From positions 248,001 through 312,000 of the forward strand of contig JBAJFE010000032.1 in assembly GCA_037903355.1 (NCBI GenBank): a DNA stretch of 64,000 bases, in the 5' to 3' direction. The translations under genes were made by a program, and so were the position numbers. Below are positions 22,487 to 34,690 of the stretch, piece after piece. The notes under the pieces were generated by a model. It saw nothing but the letters and a program-made list of their open reading frames with translations, made no database searches and was not told the DNA's origin. Every line of letters starts with the position of its first letter. Within the stretch, counting starts at the first letter, position 1. The stretch comes from Trichuris trichiura. Taxonomy: Eukaryota > Nematoda > Enoplea > Trichinellida > Trichuridae.

Positions 22487-23015
22487 AAACTTTTTGCGGC
22501 TTTCGCAACCCGTTCGTAAAAATTAACGCTCATTTTAATCGTCAATCCGCGGAGCTTTCGGGCCTCATCTGGGCTCGTCATCAGCGCTATGTGCCGCACG
22601 TCGGGTCGGTCTTTATGTTAGCAAGCTGCTCCATCTGATCGACCTTGGTGGAGACCTCAGCCGTGAGGTCCATCTTGACCCGTCGGGCCTTGGTCTCACC
22701 TAGTCAGTCAGACTTCGCAGCGAGCACCCAACGGACTTTCCACGACGGCGGCAACACTAACAATGAGAGACAACGATCCTACAAGCAATACACATCCGTC
22801 TGCTTTAAACAGACGGGTTTTAAACTACCATCCGTCCCAGGTCTTTTACCTTTTCTTCCGTTTCTCTCGTTGTCCTCTTTGTTCTTTTGTGGCCTATCCG
22901 ACGGGCGGCACAGAGCGCTGATGACGGGGCCAGATGAGGCCCGAAATCTCCGCGGATTGCCGTTTAAAATAAACGTTAATTTTTACGAACGGGTTGCAAA
23001 AGCCGCAAAAAGTTT
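22487..23015. mobile_element. Inverted-repeat element with canonical CTGATGA hammerhead motifs
   Basis: Arms of about 100 nt (left from 22487, right to 23015; both hold GCAACCCGTTCG or its complement) enclose about 320 bp of unique sequence with no protein domain. The inner ends carry hammerhead-like motifs at 22547-22586 (minus) and 22914-22954 (plus): GCG, CTGATGA, stem II, GAAA, TCTC, CGC. Flanking duplications were not found. Confidence 0.65.
22914..22954 (+). ncRNA. Hammerhead-like ribozyme, CTGATGA version
   Basis: The plus-strand motif has GCG/CGC as stem I, GGGCC/GGCCC as stem II, and the consensus CTGATGA and GAAA cores. This is the closest to the textbook hammerhead in the window. 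Confidence 0.65.
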
Positions 23016-23504
23016 CGTTTTGAATAAACACACCCGTTGAAAAAGAAAAAAAAGAAAGGGGTATCTTCCTGTCGCATAACCACACTTGCCGCAAAAGAAA
23101 GCTGTTCTCTAAGAACGTATTTCCAATAAAATTTCAATTTTTTTGCAGCAGCATTAAATTACAACCTGCATACTACTTTCTACGGCAGACCGCTGTCTCC
23201 TATTGTCAACGAGCATTGCGCAGAGTTTTCTTTCATTGTTGTTACTTGTTATCATTTTCTATTTTATTAAGTAATGTTTAGGCCTATCAACTGGAATCTT
23301 TTCAAACAGCATTTCTTTGAACGGCTTGCTTCGCCTGCTTTGCATATCCAAAACTGTCCTGGAGTGCACAAAGCTAACAGGCGGACATCTCATTCCAGCT
23401 TGTTTCCCGCGGGGTTATATTTATGCTATGAATAAACCTGTTATTAGCTTGTTGTTTTTAAATGCTGTTTTGAAAACGGGGTGTTTTGTAACGGGCTGTA
23501 TTTT

Positions 23505-23681
23505 CATGGTTGTAAGGTTTTCTACGGCTTTTCCCGTTTTTCATTGTGCTGTTATCTGTAATTAAACTAAAACAGCTGCTCTACCAACGGATGGTCCGTT
23601 GGTAGAGCATTTGTTTTAGTTTAATTACAGATAACAGCACAAAGAAAAACGGGAAAAGCCGTAGAAGACCTTACAACCATG
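23505..23681. repeat. Near-perfect 177-bp palindrome
   Basis: Arms of about 87 nt run from CATGGTTGTAAGG to CCTTACAACCATG with almost no loop (centre TACCAACGGATGGTCCGTTG). There is one indel-type difference (ATTGTG versus CAAAG) and a few mismatches. No hammerhead core and no coding; probably a foldback transposon or recent inverted duplication. Confidence 0.7.
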
Positions 23682-25162
23682 CTGTTTTCTGCTAATACTT
23701 CATCCATGTCTCTAAGTATATGGTTTCATTGATAATAAGCAGAAGGATCCGCTGCTGTGCCTGCTTACTCTCTGTATGAATACAGTCGACAAGGAAACTT
23801 AATTTGTTTCACAAAGTTCATACGCATGACATTGAATTGCGCTTACTCTTTTCTGTGTGTACGCTGGGCAGATTCAATGGATAAGCGACCTCGCGTCAGG
23901 GAAGTCTAGTTGATGCCTTGCTAGATGACGAAAAGCGCGGAGTACTGCTTTGCTAACGCAAAGTACAAAGCGGACAGTGTATCATTGAGGCCAAGTGTCA
24001 TTTTCGCATGAGTAATTTCTATAGAAGTTCTTAAGCTCACCAGCAAGTGAATTACAGTTCGCATGGCTAATGCAGAAGCAACAACTTGAAGTTAAGATTT
24101 TTTCGCGTCTATAACGTCACACGCTTGAGAATAAATGTTTAACTTTGAAAAATTACGCGTCTATCTTTGACGAGCGGTAGAAACATCTCATAATTTTGAC
24201 TGCCTTGGTTTATTCTCTACTGAATGACATAAAGCGCGCCGACCATTGGAAGCTTCTGTATCGGAACGATGTGATGTATTGTAGGTAGCGATAAGAGTAA
24301 ATAAACCTACGGGATATCCCGAAAAGAAGAATTATTGTGGCTCCTTTGTATATAGCGGAATAAAGACAGCATTACGTGAATTGAGCTAACGCGATTCGAC
24401 TCATACGGTCACTGCATACCTCTGCTCCGCTCTAATTAGAAGGTTATAATTATTTTCGCGAAAAAAGTGACCAGGATTGTGTTGCTCGTACATGACGTCA
24501 TTCTGCTGCTGTCTCATGACCATCTTAACTGTACAGGCGCTCCAGAATTCAAAATAGAATTGGACTACTGACCATTTCGCGTTAGATATTTTCCTTCTGA
24601 TAATCGCCTTTTCTATGCAGTGAGTGGTTCCTTGTTTAGAAACCACACGTGGAAAGCCCAACGTCAGCAAACATAAGTGTTTCACTTGTTTTGACGAAAG
24701 CCAGCCGGCTCTTTTCCAACGTCAAGCACGTGTTCCCACAATGTGGGCAGAAGACTGCAGAAGGCACTGGAAGCTGCACTGAACCGGCGATACTGTTGCA
24801 CGTTAAAGAAGTTGCAGCGATTCCTTGATGACTTGAAGACGCTAGTGAAGTTGCAGCGAACAGCGTAAGCCTTTGCTCAGCATAACGTTCGTCTGCATGT
24901 CGGTTAAAAGTTGTTCAAAAACTGTTCGCTTCCTGGGAGTGTACGTGATGAAATGAATTAGAATACAACAATGTAAAAATCATCCAACATGTAACAAAGC
25001 ACTTCATTCAAAGATGAAATGAACATATATCCAAGATATGAAAATATCGAAAAGCATTATCAGCAGTGCTAAATTCCGTTAGACATAACGCGGGAATGTG
25101 CCTGCATTCAGTCGGAAGGAATGTTTACTTTCAAAGGCAAATTGCGGTCTCATAAACGATCA

Positions 25163-27583
25163 TTATTCGGAAATACATTTTGCAGAGCATTCATCTTCAG
25201 TGCGGAAATTATTTGCGTTTCCTTCACAGCCTGTGTAAGTAAACGTTTTGCATGCCTTTGATTCAGAGTCAAAATAGAATCTTTTCAAACTCATTCTGCA
25301 GGAGCCCATAGCATACGGAAGACGGCAGACCACGCTGGCTGGCAAATTGTCAACACATTGTTGCTGGCATTCTTCCTTAGTATCGAATCTATTTCCATTG
25401 CCTTCGCAACCACCATAAAAGAACGTTTTGCATACTTTCTTCTGTGAATCAAAGAACCATTTTTGAATTGATTTCTTGCAAGGTCCACGCTCCTTTGGCA
25501 AGATGCAAGCATCACCTGTGGGGTTACCTGGCTGTACATCAATGTAAACTGGCATTTTAGTAGGGTAAACTGGCTTCACATCAGTGTAAACTGGCTTTTT
25601 AGTAGGGTAAACTGGCTCCACATCAGTGTAAACTGGCTTTTTAGTAGGGTAAACTGGCTCCACATCAGGGTAAACTGGCTTTACATCAGGGTTAACTGGA
25701 TGTACATCTTCCTTCTTAGGCTCAGCGCATTTGGCTTCACAGTCTTCCAAAGTGTCAAATCTGTTTTCATTTCCTTGGCATCCGCCATATACGAAAGTCT
25801 CACATTTCTTCGATTCTTTGTTGTAATAGTACTTGGTAAAGTATGCCATACAGGGACCACTGTCGGATGGCAATTCGCATGGGTTTTCAGGCTTTTGTTC
25901 CTCACCAGGGCACGTTGCTTCGCACTCGGCAATCGAGTCATAATTATTAGCATTTCCTTCACATCCGCCGTATGTGAATTGAGTACATTGTTTTGAGTCC
26001 CAGTCGTAATAATATCTGGGGAATTTTCCTCTGCATGGTCCTGGATCGGCTGGCAGTTTGCATGGGTCTTTCACCGGCTTTTCCTCAGCGCATTTGGCTT
26101 CACATTCTTCCAAAGTGCCAAATCTGTTTTCATTTCCTTGGCATCCGCCATATACAAACGTCTCACACTTCTTCGATTCTTTGTTGTAATAGTACTTGGT
26201 AAAGTAGGCCATACAGGGACCACTGTCGGATGGCAATTCGCATGGGTTTTCAGCCTTTTGTTCACCACCAGGGCATGTTGCTTCGCACTCGGCAATCGAG
26301 TCATAATTATTAGCATTTCCTTCACATCCGCCGTATGTGAATTGAGTACATTGTTTTGAGTCCCAGTCGTAATAATATCTGGGGAACTTTCCTCTGCATG
26401 GTCCTGGATCGGCTGGCAGTTTGCATGGGTCTTTCACCGGCTTTTCCTCAGCGCATTTGGCTTCACATTCTTCCAAAGTGTCAAATCTGTTTTCATTTCC
26501 TTGGCATCCGCCGTATACAAACGTCTCACACTTCTTCGATTCTTTGTTGTAATAGTACTTGGTAAAGTATGCCATACAGGGACCACTGTCGGATGGCAAT
26601 TCGCATGGGTTTTCAGGCTTTTGTTCCTCACCAGGGCACGTTGCTTCGCACTCGGCAATCGAGTCATAATTATTAGCATTTCCTTCACATCCGCCGTATG
26701 TGAATTGAGTACATTGTTTGGAGTCCCAGTCGTAATAATATCTTGGGAACTTTCCTCTGCATGGTCCTGGATCGGCTGGCAGTTTGCATGGGTCTTTCAC
26801 CGGCTTTTCCTCAGCGCATTTGGCTTCACATTCTTCCAAAGTGTCAAATCTGTTTTCATTTCCTTGGCATCCGCCGTATACAAACGTCTCACACTTCTTC
26901 GATTCTTTGTTGTAATAGTACTTAGTAAAGTATGCCATACAGGGACCACTGTCAGACGGCAATTCGCATGGGTTTTCAGGCTTTTGTTCCTCACCAGGGC
27001 ATGTTGCTTCGCACTCGGCAATCGAGTCATAATTATTTTCATTTCCTCTACATCCGCCATATGTGAATTCAGCACATTGTTTTGAGTCCCAGTCGTAATA
27101 ATATCTTGGGAACTTTCCTTTGCATGGCCCAGGATCGGCTGGCAATTTGCACGGTTCTTTTGCCGGCTCCTCCTCAGCGCATTTGGCTTCACACTCTTCG
27201 ACAGTATCAAATCTATTGTCATTCCCTTCGCATCCGCCGTATACAAATGTGTCACATTTGTTTGATTCCTTGTTGTAGTAGTACTTAACAAAGTGTGCTC
27301 TGCAGGGACCACTGTCAGCTGGTAATTCGCATGGATCTTCGTCTTCGTGTTCCTCGCCGCCAGGGCATGCTGCTTCGCATTCTTCAATTGAGTCAAAATT
27401 ATTATCATTTCCTTCACATCCACCGTATGTAAATTCGGCGCACTGTTGTGAATCCCAGTCGTAGTAGTATTGAGAATGTTTTCCCCTGCATGGTCCAGGA
27501 TCGGCTGGCAGCTTGCATGGGTTTTCTTCTTGCAATGTGAATTCTGCCGCGGAAAGAAGAAGGATGATCGCAATGGGCTTCAT
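25163..27583 (-). CDS. Secreted 12-domain Kunitz protease inhibitor (Kunitz gene 1)
   Basis: 806 residues, single exon, signal peptide [18 protein letters not shown]. Twelve Kunitz domains each carry six cysteines and the C..GPC-P1, YGGC and C...C spacing. P1 residues in order are R, R, K, M, R, M, R, M, R, M, K, R, so trypsin-type and Met domains alternate in the core. Domains 3-10 are four repeats of a two-domain, 121-residue unit (363 bp). A linker of PVYPTK-type 14-residue repeats (about residues 635-690) joins two divergent C-terminal domains ([12 protein letters not shown] and [12 protein letters not shown], the last with YTGC in place of YGGC). Kunitz domains block serine proteases by inserting P1 into the active site; secretion suggests a role against host or own gut proteases. 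It is a near twin of 30803-33223. Confidence 0.95.
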   Translation of the reverse strand: MKPIAIILLLSAAEFTLQEENPCKLPADPGPCRGKHSQYYYDWDSQQCAEFTYGGCEGNDNNFDSIEECEAACPGGEEHEDEDPCELPADSGPCRAHFVKYYYNKESNKCDTFVYGGCEGNDNRFDTVEECEAKCAEEEPAKEPCKLPADPGPCKGKFPRYYYDWDSKQCAEFTYGGCRGNENNYDSIAECEATCPGEEQKPENPCELPSDSGPCMAYFTKYYYNKESKKCETFVYGGCQGNENRFDTLEECEAKCAEEKPVKDPCKLPADPGPCRGKFPRYYYDWDSKQCTQFTYGGCEGNANNYDSIAECEATCPGEEQKPENPCELPSDSGPCMAYFTKYYYNKESKKCETFVYGGCQGNENRFDTLEECEAKCAEEKPVKDPCKLPADPGPCRGKFPRYYYDWDSKQCTQFTYGGCEGNANNYDSIAECEATCPGGEQKAENPCELPSDSGPCMAYFTKYYYNKESKKCETFVYGGCQGNENRFGTLEECEAKCAEEKPVKDPCKLPADPGPCRGKFPRYYYDWDSKQCTQFTYGGCEGNANNYDSIAECEATCPGEEQKPENPCELPSDSGPCMAYFTKYYYNKESKKCETFVYGGCQGNENRFDTLEDCEAKCAEPKKEDVHPVNPDVKPVYPDVEPVYPTKKPVYTDVEPVYPTKKPVYTDVKPVYPTKMPVYIDVQPGNPTGDACILPKERGPCKKSIQKWFFDSQKKVCKTFFYGGCEGNGNRFDTKEECQQQCVDNLPASVVCRLPYAMGSCRMSLKRFYFDSESKACKTFTYTGCEGNANNFRTEDECSAKCISE
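25163..27583. repeat. Internal 363-bp tandem repeat in Kunitz gene 1
   Basis: The two-domain unit repeats with very high nucleotide identity between about 25720 and 27170, a substrate for unequal exchange. The linker near 25550-25700 is a separate 42-bp minisatellite. The repeats also create look-alike frames on both strands. Confidence 0.85.
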
Positions 27584-27620
27584 TCTTCAAACTGAATGGT
27601 TCCATCGGATAACTTCTATG

Positions 27621-27643
27621 TTTTATACGATTCCTTTGTTGAC
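27621..27643 (-). promoter_or_regulatory. Core promoter of Kunitz gene 1
   Basis: On the minus strand GTCAACAAAGG precedes TATAAAA (27621-27627), about 40 nt before the ATG. The same pair occurs in front of all five Kunitz genes. TGTTGAC on the other strand resembles a forkhead-type site. Confidence 0.6.
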
Positions 27644-28619
27644 TGACTGAGGTATGCTTTTGTTTGATTTTTGCTTTTGTTTAAATTGGATGCACCTTGC
27701 TATCCATTGAGCTTGTTGCTCAATGCTGCTTGCACATGTTGGCGGTTGCTATGTTGAAGTTGTGCAGGAAAACTGGCTTGCTGGAAATGTTCATTGCTCC
27801 GATGACAATGTTTGTCTCTGTTTAGAAATATCCTATGTTGTCAGTTATGCAAATGCTGAAAAGCAATAGAAGAGCTGTTTTTCGAAAGAACGATTTCACG
27901 ATTACGACGCGCGCGCGCGAATTCTGCTCGCTGAAAGCGTAGCACACGAGCGTTTGCGCGTTAATCAAAAGATCTAAGCTGTAGTGGCAACGAACATCTC
28001 TACGGAACCTGCTAATAAAAACAAAGCGAGTCGTTCAACACTAGGGATGTGTCAAACACGTCAGGAAAGAATATATTTTTTTGGAATTATAATATGAAAC
28101 GGAAGGTTTACATCGCAATGCAAACAATATTTTACCTATCATATGTCAATAAAACAGCTCAGCCCGTTCTGAATAACGAATTGACGCAACGCAGGATTGT
28201 AATTAAGTTTTGCTCTATTTCTGCTTGCAGTGCTGAGACTTTAAAGTGGTGAAAAAACAATGTAAGGAGAAATTTTTCTGAAACTTGTGCGAGATCTTGA
28301 TTTCCAGAAGCTGGATGTCCTGCTGAAAGAAAACATCAGTCGTGCGCATATGGCCTTTCCGAAAAAATCTAATGCAGGTGAAGTCGTAAGCTGCGAAGGG
28401 CTCAAGTGAAGCTTTCTTTTAGGTATGGGCAATGCCTCTCTGCCATCAGCGTTTTGTTCCATTTTTTGTAGTACCTCATTTCTTTTTCTCTGATTTACAA
28501 TATTGCTATGCTGTGTTAATGACGAATGCTTCATCATCTGAGAATCCAGAAATTTGGTTAGTACTTTAACTTTACCCATGATTTTAAGCCGTGACCTGTG
28601 GTCCTATGAAAACCGTGAA

Positions 28620-28890
28620 GCGACGGCTATGGTATGATTGCCAAGTGAAGTAGGTGCGCCAGATAATTACCCTACTGATGTATTTGGAAGCACTTGCGAG
28701 CAAGTCGATTAGCAAGGCTATGCAACTGGTTTCAACCGGAAGGTCATTGAGCCAAAACTGTGGCTGGTCAACCGCTTTCGTTCCCAGAAAGAAAAAAGAA
28801 ATCGACGAGGCTGACATGGCAGTATTGGTTTCCGAGTTCACAAAACGTTTAACTGCAATTAAGGTAGGTAACCAGTTCCAGGGGGACAAC
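28620..28890 (+). pseudogene. Decayed exon in the Kunitz duplication, copy 1
   Basis: Acceptor-like TTCCCAG at about 28787, then an open segment RKKKEIDEADMAVLVSEFTK and a GTAGGT donor. The block at 34230-34490 is its homologue. It sits upstream of NUDT9-like remnants, so it may be an upstream exon of that gene; no clear match to 15480-15845 was established. Confidence 0.35.
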
Positions 28891-29699
28891 ACGCTCTTTG
28901 GCGTCGATTCAAGAGGTTTATTATTGTTGCTTTTTACTACGAGAAATTACTGCAGGGTCTTCTAAATATATTCTTCTTATTATGCCTGCCAACTTCAGCA
29001 TAAAAACGAGTGTAGATACTTTCATCCGTTTCTTTGTTGCTATGCAGCATTGACACTATTTCGGCATTCTAAGGTTTTTCCTTTCTCAGTTTGCGCGTTT
29101 GATATTACAGCGTTCGTGGCGGCACGTTTTTTATTATATTCCCTCCCTATGACTGCTCACAATTATTTACTTCGGATCATATTGATGAGGCGCTAACCTG
29201 GCTTTCTGTATGTTGAAAATGCAGGTTCTGCTCAGCTCAACTCTCCAGACACCTTATTCCGTCCTTAACTGCTTCTATGACAAGATTTATGTTTTGCCCT
29301 TAGGCTTAGGGGTTTTCAGCGCGGTTTGGCTGACTCACAGATAGGGCATTATTTCGGTAGACGGCTCAGCCTTTCGCTTTGCAAGTGTTCGAACTTTTCA
29401 CAATTACACCATCGCGTCAGTGACTTTCACTAAAAAGGTTTCGTTTCCGCATACAGAAATATGAGAGTCACGAAAACATACATAGCGTAAGAAATGCTTC
29501 AACTTGAATCTTATAGCGAACCATATTCTCTTAATGCTTGGATTAGGATTCACTTAAAGCAACTCAAAAGCAGAGGTTCTATGCTGCAAGTGTGTCTGCT
29601 CAACAAAGTCATCAGTTCTCGAGCGTGTATAACACTGGTGGTTAACCTGGAAAGTTACCGCTTTAGCAATTCAGCAAAAAATTTTGAATTCTATTCCTG

Positions 29700-30060
29700 T
29701 AGGATGTCGTTGATTCTTCGGATCCTGACCTTTTATGTGCACTTTGGAGCCATGAAAAAACAGCCTTACGAAGTGGCTGATGCAGTACAGCTCAGTATGG
29801 CATATGTTGCTTCGTTCATGTGGCCTTCCTGTGCATCAAAATTACCCGTCATGCAAAGTTGATATGCTTGTTTATCGACTTCCCTGCCGCTTTTTTTCAT
29901 GGTTGTTTTGGTGCTCACTGCATCAAAGATTTTGTCAACTAACAGACGGTCTAGAAAAAAAAGTCGCTCCTGCGATTTTATCATAAGGACAGAAGAACTG
30001 GATTTTATTTCCAACTTGGAAGGAACGTTCCGAAAAAATATCCGTTTTTGAGGTAGGAAA
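29700..30060 (+). pseudogene. NUDT9-like pseudogene exons, copy 1
   Basis: 29703-29768 matches the intact exon 17229-17291 (GATGTCGTTGATTCTTCGG versus GATGAAATTGACTATCCGG, both after TAG). 29860-30055 matches 17341-17588 (TTGATATGCTTGTTTATCG versus TTGATATGCTTGCTTATCA, later GGACAGAAGAACTGG) up to the GAGGTAGG donor. Frameshifts and indels rule out coding. Confidence 0.65.
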
Positions 30061-30802
30061 TTAGCACTATTCTACTGCCGATTTCACATAACCAAATACG
30101 TCTAGAAACTGTCACTACGCCCTGGTTAGTTTACTTCTTCACGAGCTGTAATAATAGTTAAACAAAGGCTCTCCAATCCTGCAAGAACAAAGACAAGTGG
30201 GTATACTGGAAGGAGTATACTCGACTCTTTATTTTGCAATTAAGGAATGATGGCTAGCAGTCTGATAGGTGTTCCGTAGCGAGTTGTTCCTTGTTTAAAG
30301 ATCACATCTGGAAAGCTGAACTTCACCAAAAAGGAGTGCTATATTTGTTTCGACGAAAGCCAGCCGGCTGTCTTCCAATGTCGACCACGTATTCCTCAAT
30401 GTTGGCAGAAAGCTGCGCAAAGCACCGGAAGCTACACTGAACAAACAATATTGTTGCAAGTCGATTCCCCGAACACAACATTAATCAAGCTGCAGAAAAC
30501 AGCTTAAGCTATTTCTGAGCGTGACGCTCGTCTGCAAGTCGGCTAAAAGTTGCTCAAAAACTGGTCGCTTCGTGGGAAAGTAGGCGACGAAATGAATTAA
30601 AGTACAACAATCTGCATACATTATTTAATATGCAACAAAGCGCTTCATTCAAAAACGAAATGAACTTATACTGATGCTATGAAAATATCGGAAAAACCAT
30701 ATCAGCGGTGTTAAATTTTGTTGACGTACGCGCGAACGGGCCTGCATTCAGTCGGAAGGAATATTTACTTCAAAGGGCAAATTGTGGTGTCATAAACAAT
30801 CA

Positions 30803-33223
30803 TTACTCGGAAACACATTTTGCAGAGCATTCATCTTCAGTGCGGAAATTATTAGCGTTTCCTTCACAGCCTGTGTAAGTAAACGTTTTGCATGCCTTTG
30901 ATTCAGAGTCAAAATAGAATCTTTTCAAACTCATTCTGCAGGAGCCCATAGCATACGGAAGACGGCAGACCACGCTGGCTGGCAAATTGTCAACACATTG
31001 TTGCTGGCATTCTTCCTTAGTATCGAATCTATTTCCATTGCCTTCGCAACCACCATAAAAGAACGTTTTGCATACTTTCTTCTGTGAATCAAAGAACCAT
31101 TTTTGAATTGATTTCTTGCAAGGTCCACGCTCTTTTGGCAAGATGCAAACATCACCTGTGGGGTTACCTGGCTGTACATCAAGGTGAACTGGCTTTTTAG
31201 TAGGGTAAACTGGCTCCACATCAATGTTAACTGGCTTTTTAGTAGGGTAAACTGGCTCCACATCAGTGTAAACTGGTTTTTTAGTAGGGTAAACTGGCTC
31301 CACATCAGGGTAAACCGGCTTTACATCAGGGTTAACTGGATGTACATTTTCCTTCTTAGACTCAGCGCATTTGGCTTCACAGTCTTCCAAAGTGTCAAAT
31401 CTGTTTTCATTTCCTTGGCATCCGCCATATACGAAAGTCTCACACTTCTTCGATTCTTTGTTGTAAAAGTACTTGGTAAAGTATGCCATACAGGGACCAC
31501 TGTCGGATGGCAATTCGCATGGGTTTTCAGCCTTTTGTTCCTCACCAGGGCATGTTACTTCGCACTCGGCAATCGAGTCATAATTATTAGCATTTCCTTC
31601 ACATCCGCCGTATGTGAATTGAGTACATTGTTTTGAGTCCCAGTCGTAATAATATCTTGGAAACTTTCCTCTGCATGGTCCTGGATCGGCTGGCAGTTTG
31701 CATGGGTCTTTCGCCGGCTTTTCCTCAGCGCATTTGGCTTCACATTCTTCCAAAGTGTCAAATCTGTTTTCATTTCCTTGGCATCCGCCGTATACAAACG
31801 TCTCACACTTCTTCGATTCTTTGTTGTAATAGTACTTGGTAAAGTATGCCATACAGGGACCACTGTCGGATGGCAATTCGCATGGGTTTTCAGCCTTTTG
31901 TTCACCACCAGGGCATGTTGCTTCGCACTCGGCAATCGAGTCATAATTATTAGCATTTCCTTCACATCCGCCGTATGTGAATTGAGTACATTGTTTTGAG
32001 TCCCAGTCGTAATAATATCTGGGGAACTTTCCTCTGCATGGTCCTGGATCGGCTGGCAGTTTGCATGGGTCTTTCACCGGCTTTTCCTCAGCGCATTTGG
32101 CTTCACATTCTTCCAAAGTATCAAATCTGTTTTCATTTCCTTGGCATCCGCCGTATACAAACGTCTCACACTTCTTCGATTCTTTGTTGTAATAGTACTT
32201 GGTAAAGTATGCCATACAGGGACCACTGTCGGAAGGCAATTCGCATGGGTTTTCTGGCTTTTGTTCCTCACCAGGGCATGTTGCTTCGCACTCGGCAATC
32301 GAGTCATAATTATTAGCATTTCCTTCACATCCGCCGTATGTGAATTGAGTACATTGTTTTGAGTCCCAGTCGTAATAATATCTGGGGAACTTTCCTCTGC
32401 ATGGTCCTGGATCGGCTGGCAGTTTGCATGGGTCTTTCACCGGCTTTTCCTCAGCGCATTTGGCTTCACATTCTTCCAAAGTGTCAAATCTGTTTTCATT
32501 TCCTTGGCATCCGCCGTATACAAACGTCTCACACTTCTTCGATTCTTTGTTGTAATAGTACTTAGTAAAGTATGCCATACAGGGACCACTGTCAGACGGC
32601 AATTCGCATGGGTTTTCAGGCTTTTGTTCCTCACCAGGGCATGTTGCTTCGCACTCGGCAATCGAGTCATAATTATTTTCATTTCCTCTACATCCGCCAT
32701 ATGTGAATTCAGCACATTGTTTTGAGTCCCAGTCGTAATAATATCTTGGGAACTTTCCTTTGCATGGCCCAGGATCGGCTGGCAATTTGCACGGTTCTTT
32801 TGCCGGCTCCTCCTCAGCGCATTTGGCTTCACACTCTTCGACAGTATCAAATCTATTGTCATTCCCTTCGCATCCGCCGTATACAAATGTGTCGCATTTG
32901 TTTGATTCCTTGTTGTAGTAGTACTTAACAAAGTGTGCCCTGCAGGGACCACTGTCAGCTGGTAATTCGCATGGATCTTCGTCTTCGTGTTCCTCGCCTC
33001 CCGGGCATGCTGCTTCGCATTCTTCAATTGAGTCAAAATTATTATCATTTCCTTCGCATCCACCGTATGTAAATTCGGCGCACTGTTGTGAATTCCAGTC
33101 GTAGTAGTATTGAGAATGTTTTCCCCTGCATGGTCCAGGATCGGCTGGCAGCTTGCATGGGTTTTCTTCTTGCAATGTGAATTCTGCCGCGGAAAGAAGA
33201 AGGATGATCGCAATGGACTTCAT
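30803..33223 (-). CDS. Secreted 12-domain Kunitz protease inhibitor (Kunitz gene 2)
   Basis: 806 residues, the same length, signal peptide ([18 protein letters not shown]) and domain order as Kunitz gene 1, with the same P1 series R, R, K, M, R, M, R, M, R, M, K, R. Differences are few and cluster in linkers, for example [11 protein letters not shown] and PVHLDVQPG in place of PVYTDV, and KKENVHP for KKEDVHP. The flanking non-coding DNA of the two copies has diverged much more than the coding part, which points to purifying selection and/or gene conversion. Intronless, with its own conserved promoter block at 33261-33283. Confidence 0.95.
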   Translation of the reverse strand: MKSIAIILLLSAAEFTLQEENPCKLPADPGPCRGKHSQYYYDWNSQQCAEFTYGGCEGNDNNFDSIEECEAACPGGEEHEDEDPCELPADSGPCRAHFVKYYYNKESNKCDTFVYGGCEGNDNRFDTVEECEAKCAEEEPAKEPCKLPADPGPCKGKFPRYYYDWDSKQCAEFTYGGCRGNENNYDSIAECEATCPGEEQKPENPCELPSDSGPCMAYFTKYYYNKESKKCETFVYGGCQGNENRFDTLEECEAKCAEEKPVKDPCKLPADPGPCRGKFPRYYYDWDSKQCTQFTYGGCEGNANNYDSIAECEATCPGEEQKPENPCELPSDSGPCMAYFTKYYYNKESKKCETFVYGGCQGNENRFDTLEECEAKCAEEKPVKDPCKLPADPGPCRGKFPRYYYDWDSKQCTQFTYGGCEGNANNYDSIAECEATCPGGEQKAENPCELPSDSGPCMAYFTKYYYNKESKKCETFVYGGCQGNENRFDTLEECEAKCAEEKPAKDPCKLPADPGPCRGKFPRYYYDWDSKQCTQFTYGGCEGNANNYDSIAECEVTCPGEEQKAENPCELPSDSGPCMAYFTKYFYNKESKKCETFVYGGCQGNENRFDTLEDCEAKCAESKKENVHPVNPDVKPVYPDVEPVYPTKKPVYTDVEPVYPTKKPVNIDVEPVYPTKKPVHLDVQPGNPTGDVCILPKERGPCKKSIQKWFFDSQKKVCKTFFYGGCEGNGNRFDTKEECQQQCVDNLPASVVCRLPYAMGSCRMSLKRFYFDSESKACKTFTYTGCEGNANNFRTEDECSAKCVSE

Positions 33224-33260
33224 TCTTCAAACTGGGTGGTTCCATCGAATAACTTCTATG

Positions 33261-33283
33261 TTTTATAGGATTTTTTTGTTGAC
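33261..33283 (-). promoter_or_regulatory. Core promoter of Kunitz gene 2
   Basis: TATAAAA (33261-33267, minus strand) preceded by GTCAACAAAAAA, the same spacing as gene 1. Confidence 0.6.
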
Positions 33284-34229
33284 TGACTGAGGTACGTTTT
33301 TTGCTTGATTTTTGCTTTTGTTTAAATTGGATGCACCTTGCTACGTATTGAACTTGTTGCTCATTGCAGCCTGCAGATGTAGACGGTTGTTATGTTGAAG
33401 TTGTGCAGGAAAACTGACTTGCCGAAAATGTTCATTGCTACTGTGACATTTTGCCTCTGTTTGGTGATATACTATGTTTTCAGTTATGCAGATGCTGAAA
33501 AGCAATAGAGGAGCTGTTTTTATGAAAAACAATTTCACAATTACGACGCGTGCGCGCGAGTTGCGCTCGTTGAACGCATACACGCAGGTGTTTGTGCGTT
33601 AGAATATCAAAAGCTCTAAGGTGTTGGGATGGTGTGCATGTCTAAGTTACCTGCTGATAATAACAAAGCGAGTTGATCAACACTAGGGACGCGTGAAACA
33701 CGTCTGGAAAGAATATAATTTTTTTGGCGTTAGAAAATGCATTGAAAGGTTTACATTGCGGTGTGAACAAAATTTTACCTATCATGTGTCAGTAAAACAG
33801 CTCAGCCCGTTCTGAATAACAAATCGACGCGATGCAAGATCGTAATTGTTGTTTCATTTCGGCTTGCGGTACTGAGACTTTATAGTGGTGAAAGGACCAT
33901 GTAAGGAGAAACTTTTCTGAAGCTTGTGCGACATCTTGATTTCCGAAAGCTGGATGTCCTACTGAAAGAAAACCTCAGTCGTCTGCATATGGCCTTTGAG
34001 AAAAACTTTTATGCAGGTGAAGTCGTTGGCAATGAAAATTCCTCGCTTAGGTGAAGCTTTCTTTAGGTACGGGCGATGCCTCTCTGCTGTCAGCCTTTTG
34101 CTCCATTTTTTTGTAGTACGTTATTTCTTTCTCTCTGATTTACAATATTGCCATGCTGTGTTAATGAAAAATGCGTCGTCATCTGAGAATCCAGACATAA
34201 AGCAGCTTTAGCTTTACCTATGATTTTAA

Positions 34230-34690
34230 GCCGTGACCTGAGGTCCTATGAAAACCGTGAAGCGACGGCTACGGTATGATTACCAAGCGAAGTAGGAGTT
34301 CCTGATAATTACCCTACTGATGTATTAGGATGCACTTGCGCGGAAGTCGATTAGCAAGGTTATGTAACTGACTGCAACCCGGAGGTCATTGTGCGGAAAC
34401 TGCGGCTCGTCAACCGCTTTCGTTCCCAAGGAGAAGAAAGAAATTGACAAGGCTGACATAGCAGTATTGGTCTCCGAGTTCCGAGATCTGCTTGTTTACC
34501 GACCTCCTCGCTGCTTTTTTCGTTTCTGCTTTCTGCTCGCTGCACCAAAATTTTCGTCAACGAACAGAAAGTCCAGAAAAATAGTGTCTCCTGCGATTTT
34601 ACCATATGGACAGAAGAACTGGTATTCGTAAGTTTGGATTTTACCGTCCACTTGGAAAGAACGTTACGAAAAAATATCCGTTTCTGAGGT
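34230..34690 (+). pseudogene. NUDT9-like pseudogene fragment, copy 2
   Basis: Homologous to 28620-28880 followed directly by the 17341-17588-type exon (CTGCTTGTTTACCGACCTCC, later GGACAGAAGAACTGGTATTCG, ending TTTCTGAGGTAGG). The roughly 1 kb between these parts in copy 1 is deleted here. Confidence 0.65.

Larger units (their letters stand above)
24590..30230. repeat. Tandem duplication, copy 1 (Kunitz gene plus decayed NUDT9-like exons)
   Basis: Its parallel is about 30250-34860; the Kunitz genes are offset by exactly 5,640 bp. Non-coding flanks also match in order, for example GACGAAAGCCAGCCGGCT at about 24697 and 30350. Coding parts are far more alike than the flanks. Confidence 0.75.

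Noticed and set aside
25700..27085. Repeated plus-strand frames of about 70 residues across both large Kunitz genes
   Set aside because: Antisense shadows of the 363-bp repeat; no start context, domain or independent conservation.
25163..27583. Regular repeats that could suggest a CRISPR array
   Set aside because: The repeat unit is 363 bp, coding, without spacers, in a eukaryotic genome.
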